Part shown: piece after piece, positions 11,848-62,612 of the stretch
Layout: the number at the start of each line of letters is the position of its first letter
Numbering within the stretch: the first letter of the stretch is position 1
Assembly: GCA_020137815.1 (NCBI GenBank)
Contig: CM035352.1
Coordinates: 5,418,159-5,482,158, forward strand
Source of the DNA: Hormiphora californensis
Taxonomy: Eukaryota; Ctenophora; Tentaculata; Cydippida; Pleurobrachiidae
Direction: 5' to 3'
Length of the DNA stretch: 64,000 nt
The notes under the pieces: model-generated
Databases searched by the model: none
Told to the model about the DNA's origin: nothing
Seen by the model: only the letters and a program-made list of their open reading frames with translations
Made by a program: the position numbers and the translations under genes

Positions 11848-14800
11848 ATGAAAGAAAAAGAATATCTGGTGGTATTTGCCCATGACTTTCAGGATTTTAG
11901 GATTCCGGTAAGTGAGACAACTCCATACTACATGTACAGGGTGTCCCACTGTCTTTGCGTGACCTGTGATTTTGGGTGATGAGTGGGTTCCATTCAAATG
12001 CTCATAACTCATCGAAAAATTGGTCAAAATGGTTCTAACAAAAACCAGTGTTCTAGAGAATTGTCTGGCGAACATTTTGGTTGCAAGATTGACGTTCCAA
12101 GTCTTACCAATCGTCAGATATATCGTCCTAAAGTCAAAAATACGTGTTCAAGAAATCAGACCGGGGTTCACGTTTTGAAAAATTCACAAATGCAAAGTTG
12201 CTCGGATCACATTACATCCCTCATAAGAGTTGTAGGAAATTGTCTGGCGGTCATTTTGGTACCCGAGTTTTTGTCCTAGCTCAATGTTTAGAGTGTCTTA
12301 TGACTGTCTAAAGACGAAATTCAACCAACATTTTTGAGGGGATCACGTGTCATCAACAAATGGGTAAAATGGTTTGAAATTTATAAGAGCTTCATTGGAA
12401 TCGTCTAAGGTTCATTTTGATACCATGATTTTTTCCATAGCTCTACGTTTTAGTTGCGTTATGACTGTAGGAACATAAAAATTTTCTACGCTGAGTCTTA
12501 GTTGGTATCGGCTCACAACGCCTAATTAGGCGGCTCGGTGTCGTGTGTAATCCCATGATAATCAGCACATATCGTCTCAATTTCATCTAGACACTTGACA
12601 GGGTTGTTATGACGATTTGGCAAGGCCCCTGTTAATGTGTAGGATACGCAAGTGGTCTATCTCAACCCTATCATGCACTAAGATGTTATTCAAGCAGCAA
12701 TGAGCTTCATAACAGGGCAAAATGTAATGCGATACCTGAGACCACTTTTGTGAAAATTCCAGTTCTGACAGTCATAAGACACTCTAAACATTGAGCTAGG
12801 ACAAAAACCCGGGTACCAAAATGACCGCCTGACAATTTCCTACAACTCTTATGAGGGATGCAATGTGATCCGAGCAACTTTGCATTTGTGAATTTTTCAA
12901 AACGTGAACCCCGGTCGGATTTCATGAACACGTATTTTTGACTTTAAGACGATATATCTGACGGTTGGTAAGACTTGGAACATCAATCTTGTACCCAAAT
13001 GTTCGCCTGACAATTTTCTACAACACTGTTTTTGGTTGAGCCGTTTTGACCTATTTTTCGATGAGTTATGAGCATTTGAATGGAACCCACTCATCACCCA
13101 AAATCACAGGTCACGCAAAGACAGTGGGACACCCTGTACTAGTCATGCTCCTAGTACCTACTGTTATGTTCTAAGTTAGAACTTCTAACCCTCCTTTACA
13201 TTTGTGTTTCGCGGGCGGGGCGTGCGAAACACAGTCTAGCTAGTCCCTAGTCCCTACTAGTCAGGCTCCTAGTCCCTATTTACCTCGATCGACTGTTGAA
13301 GGAGGAACATGTCAAATTCCTAGTAATCACCCTAATATTACCCACTTCCACCCCTCTTCCTATAACAGGAGCTGTTGAGTGTGTAATCACCCTAATATTA
13401 CCCACTTCCACCCCTCACTCTTCCTATAATAACAGGAGCTGTTGAGTGTGTAATCACCCTAATATTACCCACTTCCACCCCTCACTCTTCCTATAACAGG
13501 AGCTGTTGAGTGTGTGTGAGATGAAGGGAGTGAAGATAGAGATAGAAGGTGCGAGTAACCAGCATCCCTATTGTTTTATTACGGTCCAGCAGGAGAGTGA
13601 TATCCACACCATTCTCAGCAGGTATTGAGAGGGGCACTGTATAGCAGGTATTGTAATGAATATATATACCCTCTCTTGTACCCCCTCGAGAAACTTTTCA
13701 ACACTACTTTAAACAAATAAATTTGAGCTGTGAGCACTGATAATTGGTGTCATTTAATTGACATCATGAAACATATATGTTTGCCACAACCTAAAGTGTT
13801 TCAATTTGTTATATGAACGATTACACACTACTCCCCCTTCCCTCCCCTCCCAGATGTGTAATGATTCAGTTTATAGTGGAGGTATGGGAGAAGTGTACAA
13901 GTAGAAAGGAGTTATGTGCCGCCTCCTTCACTGGATACCACTCCTCCACTTCATTCAACATTCTACTACACTCTTTTGGACGGAAAGTAGCCATGGCTGA
14001 TAAGATTGAGCTAATTGAACAGATAGAACACCTTCCTTTAGAGTGAGTTCAACTACCCAAATCCCACTTGTTACTCTATTTGCTATTGAAATGAGAGATT
14101 TCCTCTATCCATATCCCCTCTCCTCCAATCTTCATGCTCTCTCCATCTCCCACAGTGGAACAGTGAACTGCGTCCACCCAGACCAAGTGTACTACATCTG
14201 TGAGCGGTACGCCCCCAACACCCCCACCCCCGACATGGTTGTGTTTGGACCTCTAGTGGGGAGAAGTGATAGGAACGTGGTGGATAGGTTCGCTGTGAAG
14301 AAGCGGCTTTATATTGGACGAACCACAATGGATGCACAGTTGTCTTTTGTGATGGCTAACTTGGCAAAGGTAAGCTGAATCAGAACTGGTGGACCAATAT
14401 CTTATTGGGTCCATCCCTACCTAGAACTGGTGGGCCCAATATCTTCTGTTGTTGGGTCCATCCCTACCTAGAACTGGTGGGCCCACAGACACCCACACTA
14501 CACGTGTGTTCTCGGATCACGTGACCTATGTGAGATCATGTGGCAGTACCAGAAGTCAGAACTGGTGGGCCCAATATCTTCTGATAATGGGTCCAGATCC
14601 CTACCAGTAAACCTCTGTTTTCTCCCATTGTTCCCTCTAATCTAACAACTAACTTGTCGCCATGGCAACCCCCCAGATCTAAACAACTAACTTGTCAACT
14701 CCCATCATCCCTGTTTCAGTAGACAGAGCGTGGTGAGTTTGTATATGATCCTTTCCTGGGGACTGGATCTCTTATTATACCACCTGCCTACCACGGGGCA

Positions 14801-17225
14801 TATGGAATGGGCTCTGATATCGACCTAAAGGCTCTTCACGGTTGGGGTAAGTTATTATCAGGAACCGACCGAAACAAGTAAACAACCAATCAGAACTCGT
14901 CGTTTAGGTCACGTGACTGGTTATTAGCCAATCAGGGACCAGTATTTCCTGATTCGGTCGGTTCCTGGTTATTATCAGTTTCGAGAGTCAGGTTCAAGTG
15001 TAAATTCAAGTCGCCTAACATTTCCTAAATCCCCAGGTAAATCCACCAAAGCAACAGAAATCGAATACCAAGAAAACCAAAACATAGCGGGGAATATGGA
15101 ATCGTACTCTCTTTCTAATCGATACCTGGGATGTTACAGTTCGGATTTCTCGTCGGGACTTCTCCGGGACACGCCCCTTTTTGATGTGATTCTAACAGAC
15201 CCACCATACGGGATCAGAGAGGCTTCACTAAAGGTCAACAAAGACATAAAGAATTCTCAGTTCTCTTTATCAGAACAGTTCTTGGAGCTGTTAAACTTTG
15301 CTGCTACCCATCTTGTTACAGGTAACTGATTCCACCCCTTCATGACATTATCCTTCCCCGCTACATCCCTCATCCCTTCCCCTCACTTCCCCGCCACCCC
15401 TCATCTCTCTTGGATTCAGTTTTATGTTCGGCAATCAGACAGTTTGACTTGCTGAACATGAGTACACACGGTGTCCCTTAAGAAGGTGAAACCTCGGCTA
15501 GAATAAGTTTTTTGGAGACCGGACCTAGGTTACGTATTTTTGACCGAGGAATCCGAAAAACATAAAATTAAAATCGAAAACGTAGCGGTTTTTGCGTAAA
15601 ACGGCAAAAACTGTCATTTTTCAGCGATTTTCGACTTTTTACGCTTTCTAGAGATTTAAAAAATATTTCCTTACAAGATATGATCTTGTGCTTCTAGACT
15701 AATAAAATACAATCGATTTGCTACAAATTGGTCCCGGGTTTGTGTGATTTGGTCAAAAGCTCTCTTTACTGTGGCCCATCAAAGATGGCCACTCTGCAAA
15801 TATGTATTTGGCTCCTGTGGCTGCAGATGTAAACCAAAAGAAGATTTATTACACACTAAAATTTGCGTCTTGTCAAGGCGAACAAACTGGTTTTTACGGC
15901 ATTCCATTTCATGCAGGCGTTGAGGAGTTACAGCTGAAAAACTGGTACAGTGGATTTTGGAAATACCCCTACTTCAACAAACCCTAATCCAAATAAGATT
16001 TCGAAAAATATACATCTGCATACATGAAAATGAAGCTCAGGCAAATGCCAACGTGATGCAAAAAACGGGAAGTGTCTAACTTATTTCGTTTAGAAGCTAT
16101 AGCCAAAGTAAAAGTGCTTATATTTGCCTTGAAAACACCCTCTAAAAACCATACTTTTAGACAATTTCTGACAATTTAAAACAAATTCTGTCCACAGGGG
16201 GCTAAGTTGGTGCACTGGAGGTGACATTTTATTCGTATTGCATTTTTAGACAGATTTGCTGTTTTTCAGGGCTTTTAGAGGGTGTTTTCAAGGCAAATAT
16301 AAGCACTTTTACTTTGGCTATAGCTTCTAAACGAAATAAGTTAGACACTTCCCGTTTTTTGCATCACGTTGGCATTTGCCTGAGCTTCATTTTCATGTAT
16401 GCAGATGTATATTTTTCGAAATCTTATTTGGATTAGGGTTTGTTGAAGTAGGGGTATTTCCAAAATCCACTGTACCAGTTTTTCAGCTGTAACTCCTCAA
16501 CGCCTGCATGAAATGGAATGCCGTAAAAACCAGTTTGTTCGCCTTGACAAGACGCAAATTTTAGTGTGTAATAAATCTTCTTTTGGTTTACATCTGCAGC
16601 CACAGGAGCCAAATACATATTTGCAGAGTGGCCATCTTTGATGGGCCACAGTAAAGAGAGCTTTTGACCAAATCACACAAACCCGGGACCAATTTGTAGC
16701 AAATCGATTGTATTTTATTAGTCTAGAAGCACAAGATCATATCTTGTAAGGAAATATTTTTTAAATCTCTAGAAAGCGTAAAAAGTCGAAAATCGCTGAA
16801 AAATGACAGTTTTTGCCGTTTTACGCAAAAACCGCTACGTTTTCGATTTTAATTTTATGTTTTTCGGATTCCTCGGTCAAAAATACGTAACCTAGGTCCG
16901 GTCTCCAAAAAACTTATTCTAGCCGAGGTTTCACCTCCTTAAGGGACACCGTGTACAATGTACTCTCCTTTCCCTCTCCCACCCAGGTGGCCGTCTCGCA
17001 TACTGGTTACCTATAATCAGGGATCTATATCAAGGTGATGTATCGCTACCCCAGCACCCTGCCTTCCAGCTAGTATACAACTGTGAGCAGGTCTTCAGTA
17101 GAAAGAGCTCGAGGAGATTGGTAGTGATGTTGAAAACGCGAGAGAGAAATGAGGGTGAGACTAGTTTTGTTGTTGGAGATTCCGCTCACGGACAATACAG
17201 AGATTTATATTTTGCGAAGAATTGA
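11848..17225 (+). CDS. TRMT11: TRMT11, tRNA (guanine-10-N2) methyltransferase catalytic subunit
   Basis: SAM-dependent enzyme that, with TRMT112, makes m2G10 in tRNA. Exons: 11848-11907, 13500-13621, 13854-14042, 14156-14369, 14723-14846, 15037-15321 and 16987-17225; all phases join, giving about 410 residues. Evidence: VKKRLYIGRTTMDAQLSF then MANL (THUMP-linked region), FVYDPFLGTGSL (SAM motif I), GMGSDIDLKALHG, FDVILTDPPYGIRE (catalytic DPPY), and GRLAYWLPII near the C-terminus. Its introns hold a 1.2-kb foldback (intron 1), a 109-bp hAT MITE (intron 5) and a 1.5-kb foldback (intron 6). The acceptor of exon 2 is present three times in tandem. The exon 5 acceptor is a CAGTAG tandem site in which only the second AG keeps the frame open. 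Confidence 0.93.
11937..13135. mobile_element. Long foldback element, TA target, TIR CAGGGTGTCCCAC (TRMT11 intron 1)
   Basis: The first roughly 360 bases and the last roughly 430 bases are near-perfect inverted copies of each other. They start CAGGGTGTCCCACTGTC, with TA outside each end (11935-11936, 13136-13137), as in Tc1/mariner-type MITEs. A central section of about 300 to 400 bases is single copy. Short frames inside are arm artefacts. Confidence 0.85.
13316..13515 (+). repeat. Three tandem copies of the TRMT11 exon 2 acceptor
   Basis: A unit of about 65 bases running from AATCACCCTAATATTACCC through CCTATAACAG to GAGCTGTTGAGTGTGT occurs three times. Acceptor AGs end at 13368, 13435 and 13499. 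Only the third is followed by the true exon continuation; from the first two, GAG CTG TTG AGT GTG runs straight into TAA. Confidence 0.9.
14375..14610 (+). repeat. Imperfect tandem repeat GAACTGGTGGGCCCAATATCTT
   Basis: Three to four copies of a block with GAACTGGTGG(G/A)CCCA and TTGGGTCCATCCCTACC lie in TRMT11 intron 4, starting a few bases after the donor at 14370. The donor itself is not within the repeated unit. Confidence 0.75.
14859..14967. mobile_element. hAT-type MITE, copy 1 (TRMT11 intron 5)
   Basis: 109-bp element with inverted ends CAGGAACCGACCGAA and TTCGGTCGGTTCCTG and a perfect 8-bp target duplication GTTATTAT (14851-14858, 14968-14975). The interior has AACCAATCAG, GGTCACGTGACTGG and AGCCAATCAGGGA. 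Three more copies occur in this window. Confidence 0.93.
15467..16953. mobile_element. 1.5-kb near-perfect palindrome (foldback element) in TRMT11 intron 6
   Basis: Two arms of about 680 bases (15467-16147 and 16271-16953) are almost identical inverted copies, with a loop of about 120 bases. Ends are CACGGTGTCCCTTAAG and its complement, with TACA outside both ends (15463-15466, 16954-16957); a TA target with a 2-base terminal duplication is also possible. Each arm carries the same 61-codon open frame (15802-15987 plus, 16433-16618 minus), beginning MYLAPVAADVNQ. It is probably not a functional protein. Confidence 0.9.
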
Positions 17226-18339
17226 GCTATTCTTAGAATTTTAATTAATTGAACAATTTAGATACGTGTCTTAGTTTGTGCAAAGACATGAACAATGGAG
17301 AAATGTCGAAATCTGGGGTTTTCAGACTGACCTTAAAAATGTGCCGCGCAAATATTTTCCGCGCACAAGATGCAAAATTGGTGCGCGCGGGTCATGTGAG
17401 CTGGATTAAAGTCCGTTTCAAGCGACTTGACCCGTAATTCTTGGAATTTGGCGCATTGCGCGTGTATTTACAAAGGGGAAATCCTGAATTTCCAGGAATC
17501 TCAGGTCAAGTCGTTTGAAACGCACTTTATTATTTTTTAAAGTCGCTTTTTTTGTTTCTTCTTTTCAAATTTTTGAAAAGCGCTGCCTTATCCCGCGCTG
17601 CGGGGGCCAGCAACGTTTGCCAATTCAAATTTTGAAAAGCGCTGTGTCAATTTCAAATTTGTGAAAGAACTTCGGTTTAATCGTTCCCATTTCGCTTAAA
17701 ACACTACTTTTTAATTAATTCCGAAACTTGAAAAGCGCTCGCACTACCAAACACAAACTTGCTGCAGTGCGTGATCGGTGATTTTCGACGGCTCACCAGC
17801 GTAGGCCAAGTCAACCCCTTGCACCAGATATTGGCGTCCCTTCATGCATTTGCCGCTCAACAGAGGAGCCTGTAGCTCATTTTAAACCCACAAGATAGAA
17901 AATTATGGTGTTGAAAAGTGCTCCATTATCCCACACTGCTGCGGAGGGGCCTGTAGCAAATGCCAAAGTCCGGTGCCGTGTACTGCACGGCGTACTGCTT
18001 CAGTGTTTTCTTTAATCTTCAGTGTTTTCTTTAATCTTAGACTTCAGAATATCGAAACTGCACATACTGCTCTTTTGAAACTGAAAACCTGCGACTCAGA
18101 CAGAGACATTCAAATTCCAACCCACACTGGGTTACTATTTCTCCACCTCTCTTCATTGCTATTTCTATTAGATGGATATGAACGGAAGCTGATAAGATTT
18201 ATTGATTATATATGGACAGCTGCGGAGATTTGACGATGGAGAGCTAAAGTGATGTCTACCACACGTGTTACCCTCAACCTATCTGTAAAGGTATGATCTG
18301 ATACTTAGTTACTTTTAGTGAATTCGCCGAGTCATTATA
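17226..18339. other. Intergenic DNA between TRMT11 and the ULK gene
   Basis: No supported gene. It contains a small inverted repeat (GTTTCAAGCGACTTGACC near 17414 against GGTCAAGTCGTTTGAAAC near 17504), several AAAAGCGCT motifs, and a tandem TTCAGTGTTTTCTTTAATC pair near 18000. A short frame from 18264 ending at a GT near 18290 could be an untranslated first exon of the ULK gene, but nothing proves it. Confidence 0.5.
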
Positions 18340-19213
18340 CCGTGTGCGGCAAAAAAAATGCCCCCCCTAGACCACCATAGTTGCCGATGTGGTGGAGAGC
18401 TGTAACTTGGCAGGGTTGCTCCACTATGTCTATCTTGATCCTGACAGAAAAATCAGAGCTCTAGCTCAAAATTCATTTTTTTGATAGGAATGAACATTGT
18501 CATTCATTCCAAGAAAAAAATATTTTCGGTCCAGAATTCAAGCAATTATCTTTGGCCATCGATTAGCTTTCCAATGTGACCAAGATCATCTAAATTGGGC
18601 AACCACAAGAGACACAGTGTCATGTTTCTTTAAGTTAGTCAGGTCATGTGATCTTCACCGAATCGTTGATTATCCGGGATTGCTAATCGAGCCAATGGGC
18701 AGAGGAATCTCGTATCACGGCCGCTAATGAGGTATGTGTACCAATACAGGGTAATGTGATTCGAGGAAAGAGGACATTTATCAAAGAGCTACAGATCTCA
18801 TGACCAATCAGCATCGTCATCCCTCATTAGTAGCCGTGATACGTGATTCTCTACCACTTAGACCGATTCGTAATACTGAACACTCAACGATTCGGTGAAG
18901 ATCACATGACCTGACTAACTTTAAGAAACATGACACTGTGTCTCTTGTGGTTGCCCAATTTAGATGATCTTGGTCACATTGGAAAGCTAATCGATGGCCA
19001 AAGATAATTGCTTGAATTCTGGACCGAAAATATTTTTTTCTTGGAATGAATGACAATGTTCATTCCTATCAAAAAAATGAATTTTGAGCTAGAGCTCTGA
19101 TTTTTCTGTCAGGATCAAGATAGACATAGTGGAGCAACCCTGCCAAGTTACAGCTCTCCACCACATCGGCAACTATGGTGGTCTAGGGGGGGCATTTTTT
19201 TTGCCGCACACGG
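18340..19213. mobile_element. Foldback element, TA target, TIR CCGTGTGCGGC, just upstream of ULK start
   Basis: Left arm 18340-18732 and right arm 18823-19213 are inverted copies with few differences. Ends are CCGTGTGCGGCAAAAAAA, with TA outside (18338-18339, 19214-19215). It stops about 57 bases before the ULK start codon, so it may lie in the 5' untranslated region or first intron. Confidence 0.88.
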
Positions 19214-19270
19214 TAGTATCGAGGTATCACAGACATGACCCTCTACATCTCTCCCTGCAGGTTACACATA

Positions 19271-30633
<11,363 letters not shown>

Positions 30634-30669
30634 TTTAGGTCCATTATCTCGGACCGGAATATGTGATTG

Positions 30670-30862
<193 letters not shown>

Positions 30863-30866
<4 letters not shown>

Positions 30867-31954
30867 GAGTTTCAGTGACTCTATTACTCGCCTTCATGTG
30901 TGTGTATTGCTCTTACTAATAACTAAATAAAATGTAAAAATGTTGTTTTGTACAATAGCGCTTATTTTATTCTTATTTTACAGCAATGAAAATGAGAAAA
31001 AAATCAGAAAGAAATTTTACATTAAAAACATTATAAAAATGATGTGCATAGATTATATTATATCTGTGTCTATATGTGCTCTGATCTGGACATTATATAT
31101 TAGCAGTTGTTTATTTAATACTGCCTCAGAGCTGTCTCAGTATTAATCCGTACTGATATATTTGATTGAAAACAGAGAAACAGAGAAAAAAAGAAATGTG
31201 TAACTGGGAATGTTTAGATTGTGTGAGGGTCGGGTTTTTCTAGTAGCTGTTAGCTATGTATAAAGGGTTCACCCCTTCAGCTTGGTTATTACATAAGACC
31301 CCGGTATTAGTTATTTGCGGGTAGGTTTATGTCACAACGTGGCAGTCACGTGATATATAGGGTGTGATAAAGAGGCGGAAAAAGAGAACTATTTTTCGTT
31401 TTTTCCTCATATTTTTGGAATCGAGACCTCCTGAATGTGAGAAATTAGCTTTTATCTTTTTTATTTTCAGACAAAGAGAGAGAGAGGGAGGATCGTTGTG
31501 TTTTAATTGTATATGGGTCGTGTTTTACCTCATCACTAATAGTGTGTTGCTGTCAGTGTACCGCACGAGTAATTTGGATCACAGTGTACCATGTGAATCT
31601 GCTCGTTTGGGGCAAGATCAGAGAGGGAGGGAGACCTGTCAGAGCATTGGCCTGACAGAGGGAGACTGAGAAAGAGAGAGGAGAAGCGATGTTATATTTC
31701 CCACACGAGAAGGGTGACGAGCTACCAAATTCTGATCTTGCCCAACGAGCATGTTAACGGCCCATTCACGTCTCCAGTTGGTTTTCTCATGGGCTTGTGT
31801 GTGCGTGTGTGTGTTGCCATTTCAATTGTATATCGTTATATATTTGTATTAAAGTGAACTCAACTTGAGTCGCTACCAAAAAGTTTATTTGTTTGATATT
31901 ATTTTAGTAACACGGAATAAACACAACAAGTTAATTGGGTCAATTAATTATAAA
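30863..31954. other. Intergenic DNA between ULK and the BPI-like gene
   Basis: No supported gene. A short inverted pair (GGGGCAAGATCAGA near 31609 and TCTGATCTTGCCCAACGAGC near 31731) suggests a small MITE. The phrase AGAGCATTGGCCTGACAG near 31635 recurs near 46171 inside another element. Confidence 0.5.
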
Positions 31955-33355
31955 TTAACCAACGATTTGAGCAATGATCTTCTTGATCTCAGCGAGGGTC
32001 TTGGCAGTCAGTTCCACATCCCCACACACCTCCAGGTAGTCCTGTTGTGCAGTCACAGAGGTCTTCTTCAGTAGCACCCACTCTTTAATTGGGAGAGTGA
32101 ATCCTTGGTTCAGTACATTGTTAACCATGGGTTCCACCGTGTTCTTCAGGATGGTGTCCATGAGGCCCTCCAGGTCCTTTACAGGTCCAACCTTGGTGTC
32201 TAGCAGCTTACTGACATGTGTAATGGAGGTAACGCTGGCAGTGATATCACCCCCAGACACACTAACAACACCACTGACACCCAGGGTGGTAGAGGCGGTG
32301 ATCACCTTGATGCCTGCCACCTCCAACACCACATTCACGGGCAGGTGGAGGAGAATGTTCTGGTGGAGGAACTGGATGGTTGGGTACCTGGTGTTGGTAA
32401 CCTTGTAGGTGATGGGGGTGTCAGGGTGAGCTGAGTAGAGACCAGGCAGTTTGGTCTTGTAGTAGGCAGTGTTCATTAGAGGGTTACTCGCAGCCACCCA
32501 CTTGTTGGGCAGCTTCTCCACTATCTTGCCAGCGTTGAGAGCTGCAAAACTGGCAGTATTGAGGGTGTAGTCGGATAGAAGGATACAACCCATGTAGCCA
32601 GGCAGCATGGCCCCACTGATACCTGTGGGTTTGAAGGGGAAGGACTGGCCACCAGCTGATACCTGGGCGGGAAGGTCGATCTGGTTCTTAGAGAAGGCGG
32701 GGTTAGCATCAGGGCCAAACTTGACAGACATCACATTGGGGATGTCAATCTCGTGGGGAATAGAGGCAATGACACCATTTAGGGTGGTCCTGAGGACACC
32801 GCTAATCTCATTACACACCGACTTCTTGATCTCTCCCTTGACCGTGTCTTCAAAGAATGACACGATCCAGCTGTAGAATGAGTTGTGAAGGTCAATATAG
32901 AAGCTCCTGTATGAGACTGAGCAACCCTTGGGGACAGTGGCAAACCTATTGTTCACCATATCTGCATAGGCCCCTGCAGTAACACTGAGGTCCAGTTTGG
33001 ATGTCAGGGTCAGGGATCCGGTGACAGAGATCCAACCATTATACCTCCAGTTTCCCTTAACCTGCAGCTGTACCCCCGGGGTCCTCACATTCAGTCCAGT
33101 GTTGGGGATCACACTGAGAACTGGTTTCTCCAGTTTCAGTCCAGATAACCTCAGTCCTGTGATGTCCACATCTCCCTTAATGTCAGGGAGTTTCAGACCT
33201 CCCGCTGCAAATTTCTCCAGCTCTGTTAGCATGTGAGCGCTAACATCACTAGCAAAGTTCAGCCCAGATTGGCCGATAGAAAGCCTGAGGGATTCCTTAG
33301 CTGTTCCGACATTAGCGGAGACCGCTCCAAGACAGAGGACAAGGATTAGGATCAT
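31955..33355 (-). CDS. Secreted BPI/LBP/CETP-family lipid-binding protein, single exon
   Basis: 466 residues with an N-terminal hydrophobic signal (MILILVLCLGAVSA), close to the 480 or so of BPI and LBP, which bind lipopolysaccharide and other lipids through two boomerang-shaped barrels. Family features seen: amphipathic repeats in the first barrel, a cysteine pair about 38 residues apart (PKGCSVSY and SVCNEI) matching the conserved disulfide, a proline-rich linker near FPFKPTG, and a second barrel ending in a hydrophobic helix (LAEIKKIIAQIVG). The gene has no intron, while every other gene here is heavily split, suggesting a retrocopy origin or intron loss. A TATA box lies about 40 bases upstream. 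Immune or lipid-carrier roles are family-based inference. Confidence 0.85.
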   Translation of the reverse strand: MILILVLCLGAVSANVGTAKESLRLSIGQSGLNFASDVSAHMLTELEKFAAGGLKLPDIKGDVDITGLRLSGLKLEKPVLSVIPNTGLNVRTPGVQLQVKGNWRYNGWISVTGSLTLTSKLDLSVTAGAYADMVNNRFATVPKGCSVSYRSFYIDLHNSFYSWIVSFFEDTVKGEIKKSVCNEISGVLRTTLNGVIASIPHEIDIPNVMSVKFGPDANPAFSKNQIDLPAQVSAGGQSFPFKPTGISGAMLPGYMGCILLSDYTLNTASFAALNAGKIVEKLPNKWVAASNPLMNTAYYKTKLPGLYSAHPDTPITYKVTNTRYPTIQFLHQNILLHLPVNVVLEVAGIKVITASTTLGVSGVVSVSGGDITASVTSITHVSKLLDTKVGPVKDLEGLMDTILKNTVEPMVNNVLNQGFTLPIKEWVLLKKTSVTAQQDYLEVCGDVELTAKTLAEIKKIIAQIVG

Positions 33356-33390
33356 GTTTAGAGCTGTGCAGGGGTTGAGTAGGTGGGGGC

Positions 33391-33398
33391 CTTTATAC
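33391..33398 (-). promoter_or_regulatory. TATA box of the BPI-like gene
   Basis: On the minus strand GGTATAAAGG lies about 37 to 44 bases upstream of the ATG at 33355, so transcription would start with a very short leader. Confidence 0.6.
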
Positions 33399-34253
33399 CC
33401 CTCTCCAGTCCACTGATCCAGCTGCTGACCACTTGTTAATAAAGGACACCGACAATGAGCTGATCTCTAGAGAGAAGATCCAGGTGGTAAAATTAGTAAA
33501 GTTAGTAAAGCTTTGAAGTTTGTGGGATATTTTGACAATAACACTGACAGGTCGAGGCAGGTGAACTCTTTTGTTATCACGTCGAGGCTTGAATTAAGAG
33601 TTTCACGACGGTCTCTAACTGCCCTTACCACACCTGGACAGCTGGGTGGGAGGGGGATTAGGGGCTTGGTGCTAAGTGGCCCGCCTTTACAAGGCCATGT
33701 TGACAGTTACAGTTGCTACAGATTCAATTGGGATATTATAGCACCACGCCTTTCACAACCCGTTTTTCTATATTACTATTAGCAGACCAGCAGGTTCTGA
33801 AAGGCGTGGTCGCGCTTTATCAGGCAGGTAGGTATAGTCGCTGATATGAAGCAAGAGCCAGGTACTATAGCATATAATTTACAGAATTATTGATTAGCAG
33901 CTGTTGAGAGAACAACAAACAAGAATATAACTGAGGGATGAATGGTAAAACAAATTAGTACAACATCACGGGGACAACACCCTTGGAACAATATAATATC
34001 TTTCAAGAGACAACAATACGTGTCACTTCGCGGGCATTATACCAAAAATAGGCAAATTAAGTCAGGAATATAATACAGACCAGTCCCGCTGGTCCACATC
34101 ATCTTTTGGTCAACATTTAGAAATTCAAACGGTTTCGCGTGGACTTGCCAAACGGTCTGATGAGATGATACACACACATTTAACAACTCAAAATCAGACT
34201 CTGATTCAGAGTTTAAAAAGCACTGTCTCATTATTCAGTTCATGTGAGTCCTC

Positions 34254-62230
<27,977 letters not shown>

Positions 62231-62235
<5 letters not shown>

Positions 62236-62312
62236 CGGCCCCTACTAGCATACCTGTGTGACACTGTGTTAGTGGTGGTGGGTATCATCGGCCCCTACTA
62301 GCATACCTGCCG
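62231..62312 (-). repeat. Duplicated acceptor-like segment at the CADPS 5' exon
   Basis: CAG followed by GTATGCTAGTAGGGGCCGAT and ATG's first bases occurs twice (about 62254-62233 and 62310-62286). The copy nearer the coding sequence leads into ATGATCCATGAA, where I place the CADPS start at 62235. The real 5' end may lie further upstream. Confidence 0.7.
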
Positions 62313-62496
62313 TGTGTGTGTGACACTGTGTTAGTGGTGGTGGGTATCCAGTGGGTTGTGGGATACCACAGGGTGGATACTATCCACCCTGTGGTACTTT
62401 AACAATCTAACTATTCTGCACCCGCTCACAAAATTGGGTACAAGGTTCCCCCACCCCCATTTCTCCGGACCTTCCCGGTAAGAGAGGGTACACTGC

Positions 62497-62604
62497 AGGA
62501 ACCGACCGAAACAAGTAAACAACCAATCAGAACTCGTTATTTAGGTCACGTGACTGGTTATCAGCCAATCAGGGACCGGTATTTCCTGATTCGGTCGGTT
62601 CCTA
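62497..62604. mobile_element. hAT-type MITE, copy 4 (upstream of CADPS start)
   Basis: 108 bp, perfect 8-bp target duplication GTACACTG (62489-62496, 62605-62612); about 260 bases upstream of the inferred CADPS start. Confidence 0.95.
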
Positions 62605-62612
62605 GTACACTG

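Noticed and set aside
15802-15987. 61-codon ORF present on both strands as a possible small conserved gene
   Set aside because: The identical minus-strand copy is the other arm of a palindromic transposon, so duplication explains it.
18252-18300. Short coding exon upstream of ULK (ATGTCTACCACACGT, then GTATGA donor)
   Set aside because: Joining it to the acceptor at 19260 puts it out of frame with the ULK start; at most an untranslated exon.
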